DNA of 43,459 nucleotides, taken from positions 1-43,459 of the forward strand of contig CALVLH010000012.1 in assembly GCA_944336975.1 (NCBI GenBank), given 5' to 3'. The stretch comes from an uncultured Clostridia bacterium (GTDB taxonomy: Bacteria; Bacillota; Clostridia; Christensenellales; Borkfalkiaceae). The translations under genes were made by a program, and so were the position numbers. Below the pieces are notes generated by a model. The model did no database searches, had not been told where the DNA came from, and was given only the letters and a program-made list of their open reading frames with translations. Shown here piece after piece: positions 32,484-40,949 of this stretch. Each line of letters begins with the position of its first letter. The first letter of the stretch is position 1.

Positions 32484-33284
32484 ATGAAAATCGGAATCGT
32501 TTACAGCAAAAACAGGATGAAAGACGAAGCTGCGATCGAACGGATCGCAGCCGAGATCGTTCGCCGCGGAAACGAGGCGATCGTCTGTCCGCTTTCGGAA
32601 GGAATTTCCGACGCCGATCGGCTGATCGTTCTCGGCGGTGACGGGACCGTCCTTCATGCGGCGCGCGAGGCGAGCGAGCGGAAGATCCCGCTCGTCGGCG
32701 TCAATTACGGCACGCTCGGATTTCTCACCGAGTTTGAAAAAGAGGACGCGCTTCGCGCGATCGACCTGGTTCTCGACGAGGATTGCCCCGTTATGATCCG
32801 CTCGATGATCGAAGCGGATCTCGACGGAGTGAAGACGCATTGTCTGAACGAGATCTCGCTCATGCGCAACTTCATGCAACAGCGCGGCGGCCAGCTCGCC
32901 GACATTTCGGTCAACATCGACGGCGAACCCATGGGGGATTTTGCCGCGGACGGACTCATTGTGGCGACGCCGACGGGGTCGACTGCATATTCGCTCTCCG
33001 CGGGCGGGAACATCATGGCGCCCGATTGCCCGACCTTCCTCCTGACGCCCGTGTGCGCCTTTTCTTTGCGCAGCCGTCCCATCGCATTCTCCGACCGTTG
33101 CGAGCTTTCTTTCAATTTTGCCGAAGGGAAATCGCCGCTGTTCCTTTACGGAGACGGAAAATTCCTCGGAGAAGCGGGATACGGACACCGATTGACCGTT
33201 CGAAAGTCGCCGCGCTCCGCTTATTTTCTCACGCGCAACAAAAACGGTTTCTTTCGTCATCTGACCGAAAAACTCAATCATTGA
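32484..33284 (+). CDS. nadK: NAD kinase
   Basis: A 266-residue ATP-NAD kinase making NADP. The GGDGT motif (LGGDGTVLHAAREA) is near residue 53; NEISLMR and TPTGSTAYSLSAGG follow, with PVCAFSLRSRPIA. It begins almost at the predicted transcription start without a ribosome site. argR follows 14 bases after its stop with a good ribosome site. Confidence 0.96.
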   Translation: MKIGIVYSKNRMKDEAAIERIAAEIVRRGNEAIVCPLSEGISDADRLIVLGGDGTVLHAAREASERKIPLVGVNYGTLGFLTEFEKEDALRAIDLVLDEDCPVMIRSMIEADLDGVKTHCLNEISLMRNFMQQRGGQLADISVNIDGEPMGDFAADGLIVATPTGSTAYSLSAGGNIMAPDCPTFLLTPVCAFSLRSRPIAFSDRCELSFNFAEGKSPLFLYGDGKFLGEAGYGHRLTVRKSPRSAYFLTRNKNGFFRHLTEKLNH

Positions 33285-33298
33285 TCAAGGGGAAGATT

Positions 33299-33754
33299 AT
33301 GTTACGAAATGCTAGACACAGCAAAATTTTGGAAATCATCTCAGAAAAGGAGATCGAAACGCAGGAGGAACTCTGCGCGGAACTCAACGCGTGTAATTTT
33401 TCCGTAACGCAGGCGACGATCTCGCGCGACATCAAGGAACTTCACCTGTTCAAAGTCGCGGGGATCACCAAACGTTTCCGCTATACCTGCATCAACGAAA
33501 ATGAAGGGGAGCTTTCCGATAAGATGCGCGGATTGTTCCAGGCGTGCGTCATCAACATCCAGGCGGTCGGGAACCTGATCGTCGTCAAGACGCTCAACGG
33601 CAACGGCGCCAATGCAGGCGTCGTCATCGACCGCTTAAACTATAAAGAAGTGGTTGGCAGCGTCGCGGGCGACGATACTACTTTGCTCATATGCGAAACG
33701 CCCGCCGACGCAGTCTCCGTCCGCGACAGGCTCAATAAGATCATTCAGGGATGA
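33299..33754 (+). CDS. argR: Arginine repressor
   Basis: A 151-residue DNA-binding protein. The N-terminal winged helix contains FSVTQATISRDIKELHLFKV (residues about 32-55). The C-terminal oligomerisation and arginine-binding domain ends with GSVAGDDTTLLICET, including the ligand-binding GDDT. The ATG at 33299 follows AAGGGGAAG; the much longer open frame upstream overlaps nadK. recN starts 4 bases after its stop. Confidence 0.95.
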   Translation: MLRNARHSKILEIISEKEIETQEELCAELNACNFSVTQATISRDIKELHLFKVAGITKRFRYTCINENEGELSDKMRGLFQACVINIQAVGNLIVVKTLNGNGANAGVVIDRLNYKEVVGSVAGDDTTLLICETPADAVSVRDRLNKIIQG

Positions 33755-33758
33755 ATCC

Positions 33759-35456
33759 ATGCTGGAACGCCTCACCATACAAAATATCGCCCTGATCGAA
33801 CGCGCGGAAATCGAATTTTCCGCGGGACTCAACGTGCTTTCGGGAGAGACGGGCGCGGGGAAATCTGTCATCCTCGACTCCATCGATTTTGTCCTCGGCG
33901 CAAAAGCGGATAAAAGCATGATCCGCTACGGCGCGGAGGGCTGTTTTGTGCGCGCGGAGTTTCGTGCCGATCATCCGGAACTTTCCCGCGTGCTCTCCGA
34001 ACTCGAGATCGAAGAGGACGAGACGCTCGTTATCACGCGGCGATTTTCTGCGGACGGGAAGGGTTCGGTCAAAGTCAACGGTTGCCCCGTGACCGTTTCC
34101 ATGCTCCGTCGCCTGACGTCTCTTCTCGTCGACGTTCACGGGCAGAGCGAGCATTTCTATCTCCTCAAAGAGAGCAATCAGCTCCGCTTACTCGATAAGA
34201 TCGCGGGGGAGACGGTACGGATTGCCAAAGAAGAAGTCGCGCAGTGTCTCGCTGACCGTAAAGAGATCCTTTCGGAACTCTCGCTTTTGGGAGGCGACGA
34301 AGGGGAGCGCGATCGCAGGCTGGACATTCTGCGGTTTCAGATCGCGGAGATTGAAAACGCCGCGATCAAAGAGGGCGAAGAGGAAGAATTGCTTTCGTTG
34401 CGGGATAAGATCACGCATTCGGAAAAGATCCTCGAAAGGCTCCGCACCGCGGCGCAATTTCTGCTCGCCGACGGAGGAGGCGCGGATTCGCTCAACGGCG
34501 CACTGCGATCATTGCATTCGCTTACGGGGTTCGGCGCGGAATATGCCGCACTCGCGGAGCGGGCGGAAAATCTCGCCGCCGAATTGGAGGACATTGCCGA
34601 TGAAACGGAACGGCTTGCTTCCGAATGCGAATTTGACGAAAAGGAAGCGGAGCGCGTGGAACAACGCCTGGATGAGATCCGCGCGTTGAAGAAGAAATAC
34701 GGCAGAGACTTTGCTGCGATCGAGACTTTTTATCAAAAGGCAAAAGCGGAAGAGGAACTGCTCTCGGACAGCGGGGAACGGTTCGAAAAACTTACTTCAG
34801 CGCTGTCACGCACGGAGGATAAGCTCTTCGGCGCATGCTGCAAGCTGAGCGACGCGAGAAAACGCGCCGCAAAGACGTTTGAAACGCGCGTCACGGAACA
34901 ACTCCGCACCCTCAACATCGGGTCGGCGCAATTCATCATCCGTTTTGCACCCTTCGGGAGAGAAGACGTCGGAAGGGCGAATGCCGAGGGATTGGACGGC
35001 GTCACTTATCTGTTTTCTGCCAATGCGGGAGAGCCCGTCAAGGAGCTGGGCAAGATCATCAGCGGCGGTGAAATGAGCCGCTTTATGCTTGCGATCAAGG
35101 CGCAGCTTTCCTCGCTCAACGAGATCGGGACATATCTCTTCGACGAGATCGACGCAGGTATCAGCGGAAAGACGGCGCGAGTCGTGGCGGAAAAATTCTG
35201 TTCCATCGCCCGGACCACGCAGATCATCGCGGTTTCGCACCTGGCGCAGATCGCGGCGGCCGCCGATTCGCAATTCCTCATCGAAAAGACGCAGAGGGAG
35301 GGCAAGACCTATACCGACATCCGAAAGCTCGATCGCGAAACCAGGCTGAAAGAGATCGCTCGCCTGGTCGGCGGAGACGCTGAAAGCGAATTTGCGGAGA
35401 AACACGCCGCAGAATTGGTGAAAAGTGCGGAAATTTACAAAAAGTCCCTGAGATAA
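33759..35456 (+). CDS. recN: DNA repair protein RecN
   Basis: A 565-residue SMC-like ATPase acting at double-strand breaks. It opens with MLERLTIQNIALIERAEIEF, has Walker A GETGAGKSVI (about residue 33), coiled-coil arms through about residues 150-380, signature ISGGEMSRFMLAIK and Walker B YLFDEIDAGISG, then ISHLAQ-like VSHLAQIAAAAD. The ATG at 33759 puts the conserved opening at the N-terminus. Confidence 0.96.
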   Translation: MLERLTIQNIALIERAEIEFSAGLNVLSGETGAGKSVILDSIDFVLGAKADKSMIRYGAEGCFVRAEFRADHPELSRVLSELEIEEDETLVITRRFSADGKGSVKVNGCPVTVSMLRRLTSLLVDVHGQSEHFYLLKESNQLRLLDKIAGETVRIAKEEVAQCLADRKEILSELSLLGGDEGERDRRLDILRFQIAEIENAAIKEGEEEELLSLRDKITHSEKILERLRTAAQFLLADGGGADSLNGALRSLHSLTGFGAEYAALAERAENLAAELEDIADETERLASECEFDEKEAERVEQRLDEIRALKKKYGRDFAAIETFYQKAKAEEELLSDSGERFEKLTSALSRTEDKLFGACCKLSDARKRAAKTFETRVTEQLRTLNIGSAQFIIRFAPFGREDVGRANAEGLDGVTYLFSANAGEPVKELGKIISGGEMSRFMLAIKAQLSSLNEIGTYLFDEIDAGISGKTARVVAEKFCSIARTTQIIAVSHLAQIAAAADSQFLIEKTQREGKTYTDIRKLDRETRLKEIARLVGGDAESEFAEKHAAELVKSAEIYKKSLR

Positions 35457-35520
35457 TAGGAAGAAAACCGAATATTCGGCAATCGGCTTGCGCAAATTAA
35501 CTTCGTAATCGGAGGTTTTC

Positions 35521-36528
35521 ATGCGCAAGCTGAAATTTTTTATCGCGGCGCTCGCGCTATGTGCGTGCTGTATGACGGGCGGCGCCGTGCGAGCGTCCGC
35601 CGCGGAAAAAGATCTTTACTATCTCGGCGGGATGACTGCCGGATTTCTTCTGAGCGCAGGCGGCGTGCAGGTCATCGGACTGAACGAAGTGGCGGCGGAA
35701 GACGGCATTTATAAGCCTGCGGAACAGGCGGGGATCCGTTCGGGCGACATTATTTGCGCGATCGACGGGATCGCGGTCAGAAATATCGAGGAACTTAACT
35801 CTATGCTCGCGAAATACGGAGGAAAGACGGTGCGCGTCCGCGTCAAGAGACAGGGTGACACCGCCGAAACGGAGATCACGCCGATTCGGGAAAAAAAGAG
35901 CGGGAAATATAAGATCGGTGTCCTTATCCGCGACACCGTTTCCGGAATTGGTACGGTGACGTATATCGAAAAGGAGAGCCGTCGCTTTGCGGCGCTCGGA
36001 CACGGCGTAACGGACGAAAATAAGGAATCGATGCAGATCTCCGACGCAAAAGTTTATCTTTGCAGCGTGATCGGGATCAATAAAGGCGAACGGGGCAAAG
36101 CGGGAGAACTGCGCGGACTCTTCCTCAATGATAAGGCGATCGCCAAAGCGGAATGTGTCTGCGCGACAGGGCTTTACGGCACGTTCGAAGAAAACTACGA
36201 CTTTTCTCAGACGCAAACGGTGGAGATTGCGCCGATTTCGCAGGCGAGCATCGGTAAAGCTGTCATCTATTCTACGGTAAACGGCGTCTGTCCGCAAAAA
36301 TATGAAATCGCCATCGCAAAAGTCGATGCGGGGAATCGCGAAAATAAGAATTTCGTCATAAAGGTGACGGATGAGAGACTGATCGACGAAACAGGCGGGA
36401 TTGTCCAGGGGATGAGCGGCAGTCCGATCGTGCAGAACGGCAAACTCATCGGCGCGGTCACGCACGTATTTCTGAACGATCCGACACGAGGTTACGGGAT
36501 CGGAATCGAGCACATGATCGGAGAATAG
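35521..36528 (+). CDS. spoIVB: Stage IV sporulation protein B (signalling serine peptidase)
   Basis: A 335-residue secreted S55 peptidase that triggers pro-sigma-K processing from the forespore side. A signal peptide or anchor lies at residues 1-28 (ending ASAAEK). A PDZ domain covers about 50-120 (AEQAGIRSGDIICAIDG). The peptidase domain has H161 in ALGHGV and the serine in GMSGSPIVQNG near residue 300. It follows recN as in other spore formers, with a CGGAGG ribosome site. spo0A does not follow it in this window. Confidence 0.95.
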   Translation: MRKLKFFIAALALCACCMTGGAVRASAAEKDLYYLGGMTAGFLLSAGGVQVIGLNEVAAEDGIYKPAEQAGIRSGDIICAIDGIAVRNIEELNSMLAKYGGKTVRVRVKRQGDTAETEITPIREKKSGKYKIGVLIRDTVSGIGTVTYIEKESRRFAALGHGVTDENKESMQISDAKVYLCSVIGINKGERGKAGELRGLFLNDKAIAKAECVCATGLYGTFEENYDFSQTQTVEIAPISQASIGKAVIYSTVNGVCPQKYEIAIAKVDAGNRENKNFVIKVTDERLIDETGGIVQGMSGSPIVQNGKLIGAVTHVFLNDPTRGYGIGIEHMIGE

Positions 36529-36534
36529 AACGCA

Positions 36535-36573
36535 AGAGGGGGTTCATATAATAAAGTATGAACCTTCTTTTTT
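36535..36573 (+). terminator. spoIVB terminator overlapping the next start codon
   Basis: GGTTCATA at 36541-36548 pairs with TATGAACC at 36557-36564, extended by G-U-containing pairs, then TTCTTTTTT. The ATG of the next gene (36558-36560) lies in the 3' arm. TATAAT at 36547-36552 lies in the same hairpin. Confidence 0.8.
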
Positions 36574-37157
36574 GTCTGAAAGATTGCCAAAATCGAATCA
36601 TCGAGCACAAAAAAGTGCTTATATTTCTATTTTTTGCATTTTTGTGTAGTACTATATGTGGCATAGTATTTATCAATACGCCTGCAATTTACGAATATCA
36701 TCTCAATATGTGCGACAGATTCATCGACAGGGTGTGTTATTCTTCGACGAGCGTCGTCGTGATCTTTTTTCAAAGGACGGCAGGGCACGCGCTTTTGCTC
36801 GCAATGCTGTTCGCTTGCGGCGTACATCTTGCCGTATTTCCCATTGCGCCGCTCCTTCTCGTCTATCGCGGTTATACTTTCGGCGGAACGCTTTACGTCT
36901 TTTTCAGCGTATATCGCGTTTCCGGCGCGCTGATCGTGTTCGTCCTGTATTTGCCCGTACACCTGCTCTTTGACGCGCTCTTTCTCTGTTCGGCGACGCT
37001 TGCGTTGGAACGCGCGAAACATTTTTCCTTTTGCGGAGACGCGTTTTTCGGATTGTCGCGGGAATTTGCGCTCGCCCTGGCGATCGCCGCGTTCATCTGT
37101 CTTTTGGAGATGCTGCTTCTCGCCGCGCTTTTTCATCCGCTCGGGAACATCCTCTGA
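36558..37157 (+). CDS. SpoIIM-like polytopic membrane protein
   Basis: A 199-residue integral membrane protein with about five helices (residues about 20-38, 70-95, 100-125, 125-145 and 165-190). A long N-terminal extracytoplasmic loop after helix 1 and a central LLLVYRGYTFGGTLY resemble the SpoIIM/DUF95 family, whose Bacillus member joins the SpoIID-SpoIIP peptidoglycan machine during engulfment. The position between spoIVB and a DacF-like gene supports a sporulation role. The start codon is inside the spoIVB terminator stem with no ribosome site, so the start or the mode of expression is uncertain. Confidence 0.65.
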   Translation: MNLLFCLKDCQNRIIEHKKVLIFLFFAFLCSTICGIVFINTPAIYEYHLNMCDRFIDRVCYSSTSVVVIFFQRTAGHALLLAMLFACGVHLAVFPIAPLLLVYRGYTFGGTLYVFFSVYRVSGALIVFVLYLPVHLLFDALFLCSATLALERAKHFSFCGDAFFGLSREFALALAIAAFICLLEMLLLAALFHPLGNIL

Positions 37158-37236
37158 GACGGAAGCACGATCGAGGAAAACGTTTTGCGGCTCGTCCGTC
37201 GCGGATAATTTTTCTCCGATCGCGCAAACTGCGGTT

Positions 37237-38388
37237 ATGAAAAGACTGATGAATTTGGCGTTGATCGCCGCGGCGGCGCTTGCCGTGACCGCCGCGATCC
37301 CGTCGCGTATCGCCGACGCGGAAGAAATCACGGCGGAATGCAAAGCGGCGTACCTTGCGGACGCCGACAGCGGGACGGTCGTTTACGCAAAGAATGAGCG
37401 CGAACGGCTTCCCATCGCGAGTATGTGTAAGATCATGACCTTGCTTTTATCCTTTGAAGCGGCGGAAAGCGGCGCGATCTCCTACGATGAGCAGATCACC
37501 GTAAGCGACAACGCCGCGGGAATGGGCGGCTCGCAGGTGTTTTTACAGGCAAATCTGCAATATCCTGCGAAACAGCTCATGAAAAGCGTGGCAGTGTGCT
37601 CGGCGAACGACTCGTGCGTGGCGCTCGCCGAGCGCATTTCGGGAAGCGAAGCGGCGTTCGTCGATCGGATGAACGAGCGCGCGAAACAACTGGGTGCGGA
37701 GGACACCCTGTTCGCCAATTGCACGGGGTTGCCGCAGGAACCGCAATATTCCTGTGCGAAAGACGTGTCGCTCATGCTTCGCGAATTGCTCGGACATCGG
37801 AAATATTACGAATTTTCCAAAGTCTGGCTGGAAGATTTCTCTCATCCCGACGGCAGAACGACGACGATGACCAATACCAATAAACTCATTCGCTTTTACG
37901 ACGGTTGCGACGGAGGAAAGACGGGCTTTACCAATCAGGCGGGCTTCTGTCTTGCGGCGACGGCTAAGCGGGGAGAAACAAGGCTGGTCTCCGTCGTCAT
38001 CGGCGCGGAATCTTCGGAAAAACGCTTTGAAGGGGTAAAAAATATGCTGAATTTCGCGTTCAATACGTATGAAAGCAAGAAAATCTTGGAAGCGGGAAAG
38101 CCGTGCGAAGCGACGATCGACGTCAGCGGGAGCAAGGTGAAAACGATCGCGATCTGTCCCGAAACCGACCTGAGGATCTTTGTCAAAAAGGGAAGCGCGG
38201 GCGAAGCGGAGATCAGATATGAACTTCCGCAGAGCGTCAAAGCGCCCGTCGGCGAGGGCGACTGTCTCGGCGAAGCGATCCTCTATGTGAACGGCGTCGA
38301 AGCGGGGCGGACCGCTCTGCTCGCGGCGGAGAGTGCGGAACGGTTTTCTTACGGAGAAGCGTTCCTGGAAGGCGTGCGCAATCGTTGA
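37237..38388 (+). CDS. D-alanyl-D-alanine carboxypeptidase (DacF / PBP5 family)
   Basis: A 383-residue penicillin-binding protein trimming the terminal D-Ala of peptidoglycan stem peptides. A signal peptide (residues 1-28) precedes the mature domain. The active-site motifs are S62-M-C-K65, S122-A-N124 and K228-T-G. The C-terminal beta-rich domain covers about 280-375. In Bacillus, dacF is a forespore gene affecting cortex cross-linking, and the neighbours here agree. The ATG at 37237 begins the signal peptide; no clear ribosome site. Confidence 0.93.
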   Translation: MKRLMNLALIAAAALAVTAAIPSRIADAEEITAECKAAYLADADSGTVVYAKNERERLPIASMCKIMTLLLSFEAAESGAISYDEQITVSDNAAGMGGSQVFLQANLQYPAKQLMKSVAVCSANDSCVALAERISGSEAAFVDRMNERAKQLGAEDTLFANCTGLPQEPQYSCAKDVSLMLRELLGHRKYYEFSKVWLEDFSHPDGRTTTMTNTNKLIRFYDGCDGGKTGFTNQAGFCLAATAKRGETRLVSVVIGAESSEKRFEGVKNMLNFAFNTYESKKILEAGKPCEATIDVSGSKVKTIAICPETDLRIFVKKGSAGEAEIRYELPQSVKAPVGEGDCLGEAILYVNGVEAGRTALLAAESAERFSYGEAFLEGVRNR

Positions 38389-38462
38389 CAGACGTTTAAC
38401 GGCGAATTCACTGTTTTCCGATGAGCACCAAAATACGAACGTTCCGTTCGGTTGATTATGAG

Positions 38463-38484
38463 GCGGACGCCATGCGGCGTTCGC
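38463..38484 (+). other. Hairpin in the 285-base gap between dacF-like gene and lysA
   Basis: GCGGACGCC / GGCGTTCGC stem (one G-U), 4-base loop, followed only by TTTG. It may be a weak terminator. The rest of the gap up to the lysA promoter shows no ORF and no lysine-riboswitch features that I can recognise. Confidence 0.45.
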
Positions 38485-38613
38485 TTTGAATATAATCCGC
38501 AGATAACGATAATCGGATCGATTGCTTTTTTCTCCGATCTCCGTCGACGGGCAACATGAGAAAAAACATATTAAAAACTTTTTTGCTTTTTTTCGTGCGA
38601 AAAGCGCGTTTTC

Positions 38614-38642
38614 TTGACCGTTTTGCGACGATATGGTATAAT
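38614..38642 (+). promoter_or_regulatory. lysA promoter
   Basis: TTGACC at 38614-38619 and TATAAT at 38637-38642, with a 17-base spacer. The leader of about 25 bases holds GGAAGG before the ATG at 38674. Confidence 0.88.
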
Positions 38643-38673
38643 ATCCGCGATATTTTTTTACGGAAGGTAAACT

Positions 38674-39999
38674 ATGAACGCAAGAGATACGCTGAAAATA
38701 AACCGCAAAGGTCATCTCGAGATCGGAGGAGCGGATTGCGTGGAGTTGGCGCAACGCTTCGGCACGCCGCTCTATGTATTTGACGAAGAGTATATTCGCG
38801 CGATGATGCGCGTGTATCGCGATACGATCAATGAGGAATACGACGGAAACGGGCTCGTGCTGTATGCGTCCAAGGCGTTTTCCTGCGAGGCGATCTATGC
38901 CATCGCGAAGCAGGAAAAGATCGGCGTGGACGTCGTTTCCGGCGGCGAACTGTACACCGCGATGCAGGCGGGATTTCCTGCTAAGGACATCTATATGCAC
39001 GGCAACAACAAATTGCCGCGCGAGATCTGTTATGCGCTCGATTGCAAGATCGGCGCGATCGTCGTGGACGCTTACACGGAAGCCGATCTCATCGACGCGG
39101 AAGCGGAAAAACGCGGGATGGTGCAGGACGTTCTCATCCGCGTGAATCCCGGCGTGGAAGCGCATACTCACGCCTATGTCCAGACGGCGACCACCGATTC
39201 CAAATTCGGCTTTTCCCTGTCCGACGGCACCGCCGAACGCATGATCGGTTATATCCTTGGCAAAAAGCACCTGCGGCTGAAAGGTTATCATTGCCACATC
39301 GGTTCGCAGATCTTCGAAAAGCAGTCGTTCGTGATCGCCGCAGAAAAGGTGATCGCCTTTTCCGCGCAGGTGAAGAAAAATCTCGGTTATGAAGCGGATA
39401 CGCTTAATATGGGAGGCGGCTTCGGCATCTGGTACACGGACGAAGACGCAAAGATTGACGTTAACGGTTATCGCGCCTATCTGCAGGCGCTCATCGCCGC
39501 CGTCAAGGAAAAATGCGCCGAATACGGGCTGAAACGCCCGTTCATCCTCATCGAACCGGGACGTTCGATCGTCGGAGAGGCGGGGATCACGCTCTATACC
39601 GTCGGCGCAGTCAAGGAGATCCCGAACGTCAGAAAATACGTCGCGATCGACGGCGGGATGTTCGATAACCCGAGATATGCGCTCTATCAGTCCAAATATA
39701 CGGCGGTCCTCGCCAACCGCGCCGCGGAGGATCCGATCGAGCTCGTGTCCGTCGCGGGCAAGTGCTGCGAAAGCGGCGACCTCATCGGCGTAAACATGAA
39801 CCTTCCCGCCGCCCGAACGGGCGATGTTATGGCGATCTTCTCGACGGGCGCGTATAATTACTCCATGGCGAGCAATTACAACCGCAACTTTATCCCTGCC
39901 GCCGTGCTCGTAAAGGACGGAAAAGCGGATTATATCGTCAAGCCGCAGACCTATGAAGATCTCGTGCGAAACGACGTCATTCCCGATCGCCTGAAATAA
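38674..39999 (+). CDS. lysA: Diaminopimelate decarboxylase
   Basis: A 441-residue PLP enzyme converting meso-diaminopimelate to lysine. The PLP lysine is K67 in YASKAFSC; VDVVSGGELYTA, HCHIGSQI, NMGGGFGIWY, EPGRSIVGEAG and the CCESGD motif near residue 365 are all present. The ATG at 38674 follows GGAAGG. Transcribed alone, ending at a very strong hairpin. Confidence 0.97.
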   Translation: MNARDTLKINRKGHLEIGGADCVELAQRFGTPLYVFDEEYIRAMMRVYRDTINEEYDGNGLVLYASKAFSCEAIYAIAKQEKIGVDVVSGGELYTAMQAGFPAKDIYMHGNNKLPREICYALDCKIGAIVVDAYTEADLIDAEAEKRGMVQDVLIRVNPGVEAHTHAYVQTATTDSKFGFSLSDGTAERMIGYILGKKHLRLKGYHCHIGSQIFEKQSFVIAAEKVIAFSAQVKKNLGYEADTLNMGGGFGIWYTDEDAKIDVNGYRAYLQALIAAVKEKCAEYGLKRPFILIEPGRSIVGEAGITLYTVGAVKEIPNVRKYVAIDGGMFDNPRYALYQSKYTAVLANRAAEDPIELVSVAGKCCESGDLIGVNMNLPAARTGDVMAIFSTGAYNYSMASNYNRNFIPAAVLVKDGKADYIVKPQTYEDLVRNDVIPDRLK

Positions 40000-40031
40000 T
40001 GCCCGCGCAAAGACAATTATAATGATACACG

Positions 40032-40067
40032 CGCCCGCGCGCCGAATTTCGGCGCGCGGGCGTTTCT
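40032..40067 (+). terminator. lysA terminator
   Basis: Thirteen-base-pair GC-only stem (CGCCCGCGCGCCG / CGGCGCGCGGGCG) with an AATTT loop, then TTTCTTC. Confidence 0.9.
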
Positions 40068-40156
40068 TCACGGACAGACGCATTTTCGATTTCTCTTGCG
40101 CGGACGGACGCAAAAAGGGGGATTCCGATAGTATTATGCTCCGCATATTCCGCGTT

Positions 40157-40179
40157 AAACGCGCCTGCGGGCGCGTTTT
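40157..40179 (+). terminator. Second hairpin upstream of the protease gene
   Basis: AAACGCGCC / GGCGCGTTT stem with a 4-base loop and four T's. It may back up the lysA terminator. A direct repeat GATAAATTCAC follows at about 40182 and 40203. Confidence 0.6.
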
Positions 40180-40223
40180 GTCGATAAATTCACCGCCGCA
40201 TGGATAAATTCACAGTCGTACGG

Positions 40224-40252
40224 TTGCATTTTTGCGGAAAATCGTTTATAAT
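40224..40252 (+). promoter_or_regulatory. Promoter of the site-2 protease operon, giving a very short leader
   Basis: TTGCAT at 40224-40229 and TATAAT at 40247-40252 with a 17-base spacer. Ten bases lie between the -10 box and the ATG at 40263, so the leader would be about 3-4 bases. Confidence 0.85.
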
Positions 40253-40262
40253 AATAAGAGAA

Positions 40263-40949
40263 ATGGGTACGATCGTCAATTTAATCGCGAGCTTCCTCGC
40301 CGTCGCCGTCGTTCTGACGTTGCACGAATTTGCGCACGCGTTCGTCGCGTATCAATGCGGAGATCCCACGCCGAAATGGAACGGCAGGCTCTCCGTCAAT
40401 CCTTTGCGCCATTTTGACATTGCGGGGCTTCTCTGTTTCGCGTTCGTCGGGTTCGGTTGGGCGAAACCCGTTCCCATCAATCCGTATAATTTCAAAAAAT
40501 ACCGTTCGGGGCTCGCCTGGACTGCCGCCGCGGGCGTGCTGATGAATTACATCACGGCGTTTTTGTTCTATCCGTTGTTTCTGCTCGTGTCGCAATATGT
40601 TTTGCCCGCATGGAACAACTATTTTTCGCTGTTGCTCCAATGGTTTACCGATCTTCTGTTTGCGTACAGCCTGAGTTTCTGCGTGTTCAATCTTCTGCCG
40701 TTCTATCCGCTGGACGGATTCCGTCTCGTGGACGCGCTCGACAAGCGTCACGGCAAAGTCTACCAGTTTCTCCGCAAATACGGATATTATATCCTGCTCG
40801 CGCTCATCTTCGAGAGTTTTTTGTGCGAGGTGTGCGTGAACTTCGGCATCCGGCAAATGGAATGGTTTGACATTCTCGGCTATTTCATGACGTTCGCGAA
40901 GGATTATCTCGGCTGGCCGATCACTGCGCTCTGGGGGTTGGTATTTTGA
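40263..40949 (+). CDS. M50 family site-2 protease-like membrane metalloprotease
   Basis: A 228-residue integral membrane peptidase. The zinc motif HEFAH (H21, E22, H25) lies in helix 1, and the third-ligand segment NLLPFYPLDG is near residue 146, matching the Rip/YwhC group of short M50 proteases. About five membrane helices. The ATG at 40263 was chosen because the promoter lies just upstream; an in-frame ATG at 40200 would precede it. scpA overlaps the end (TTGA). This arrangement of M50 protease-scpA-scpB is common in Clostridia. Confidence 0.9.
   Translation: MGTIVNLIASFLAVAVVLTLHEFAHAFVAYQCGDPTPKWNGRLSVNPLRHFDIAGLLCFAFVGFGWAKPVPINPYNFKKYRSGLAWTAAAGVLMNYITAFLFYPLFLLVSQYVLPAWNNYFSLLLQWFTDLLFAYSLSFCVFNLLPFYPLDGFRLVDALDKRHGKVYQFLRKYGYYILLALIFESFLCEVCVNFGIRQMEWFDILGYFMTFAKDYLGWPITALWGLVF

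Noticed and set aside
35468-35479. Palindrome CCGAATATTCGG before spoIVB as a forespore promoter element
   Set aside because: GAATA could be a sigma-F/G -35 box, but the -10 candidate is too far away and poorly matched, so no promoter is called.
38389-38613. Possible lysine riboswitch upstream of lysA
   Set aside because: The stretch lies upstream of the sigma-A promoter at 38614, so it would not be in the lysA leader, and I see none of the conserved lysine-aptamer segments.
37543-40146. Minus-strand ORF of 867 codons opposite dacF-like and lysA genes
   Set aside because: It crosses two genes, their promoter and a terminator, and shows no recognisable domain.
40182-40213. Direct repeat GATAAATTCAC (two copies) as a possible attachment or insertion scar
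   Set aside because: Only 11 bases repeated with a 10-base gap and no mobile-element gene nearby; most likely local duplication.
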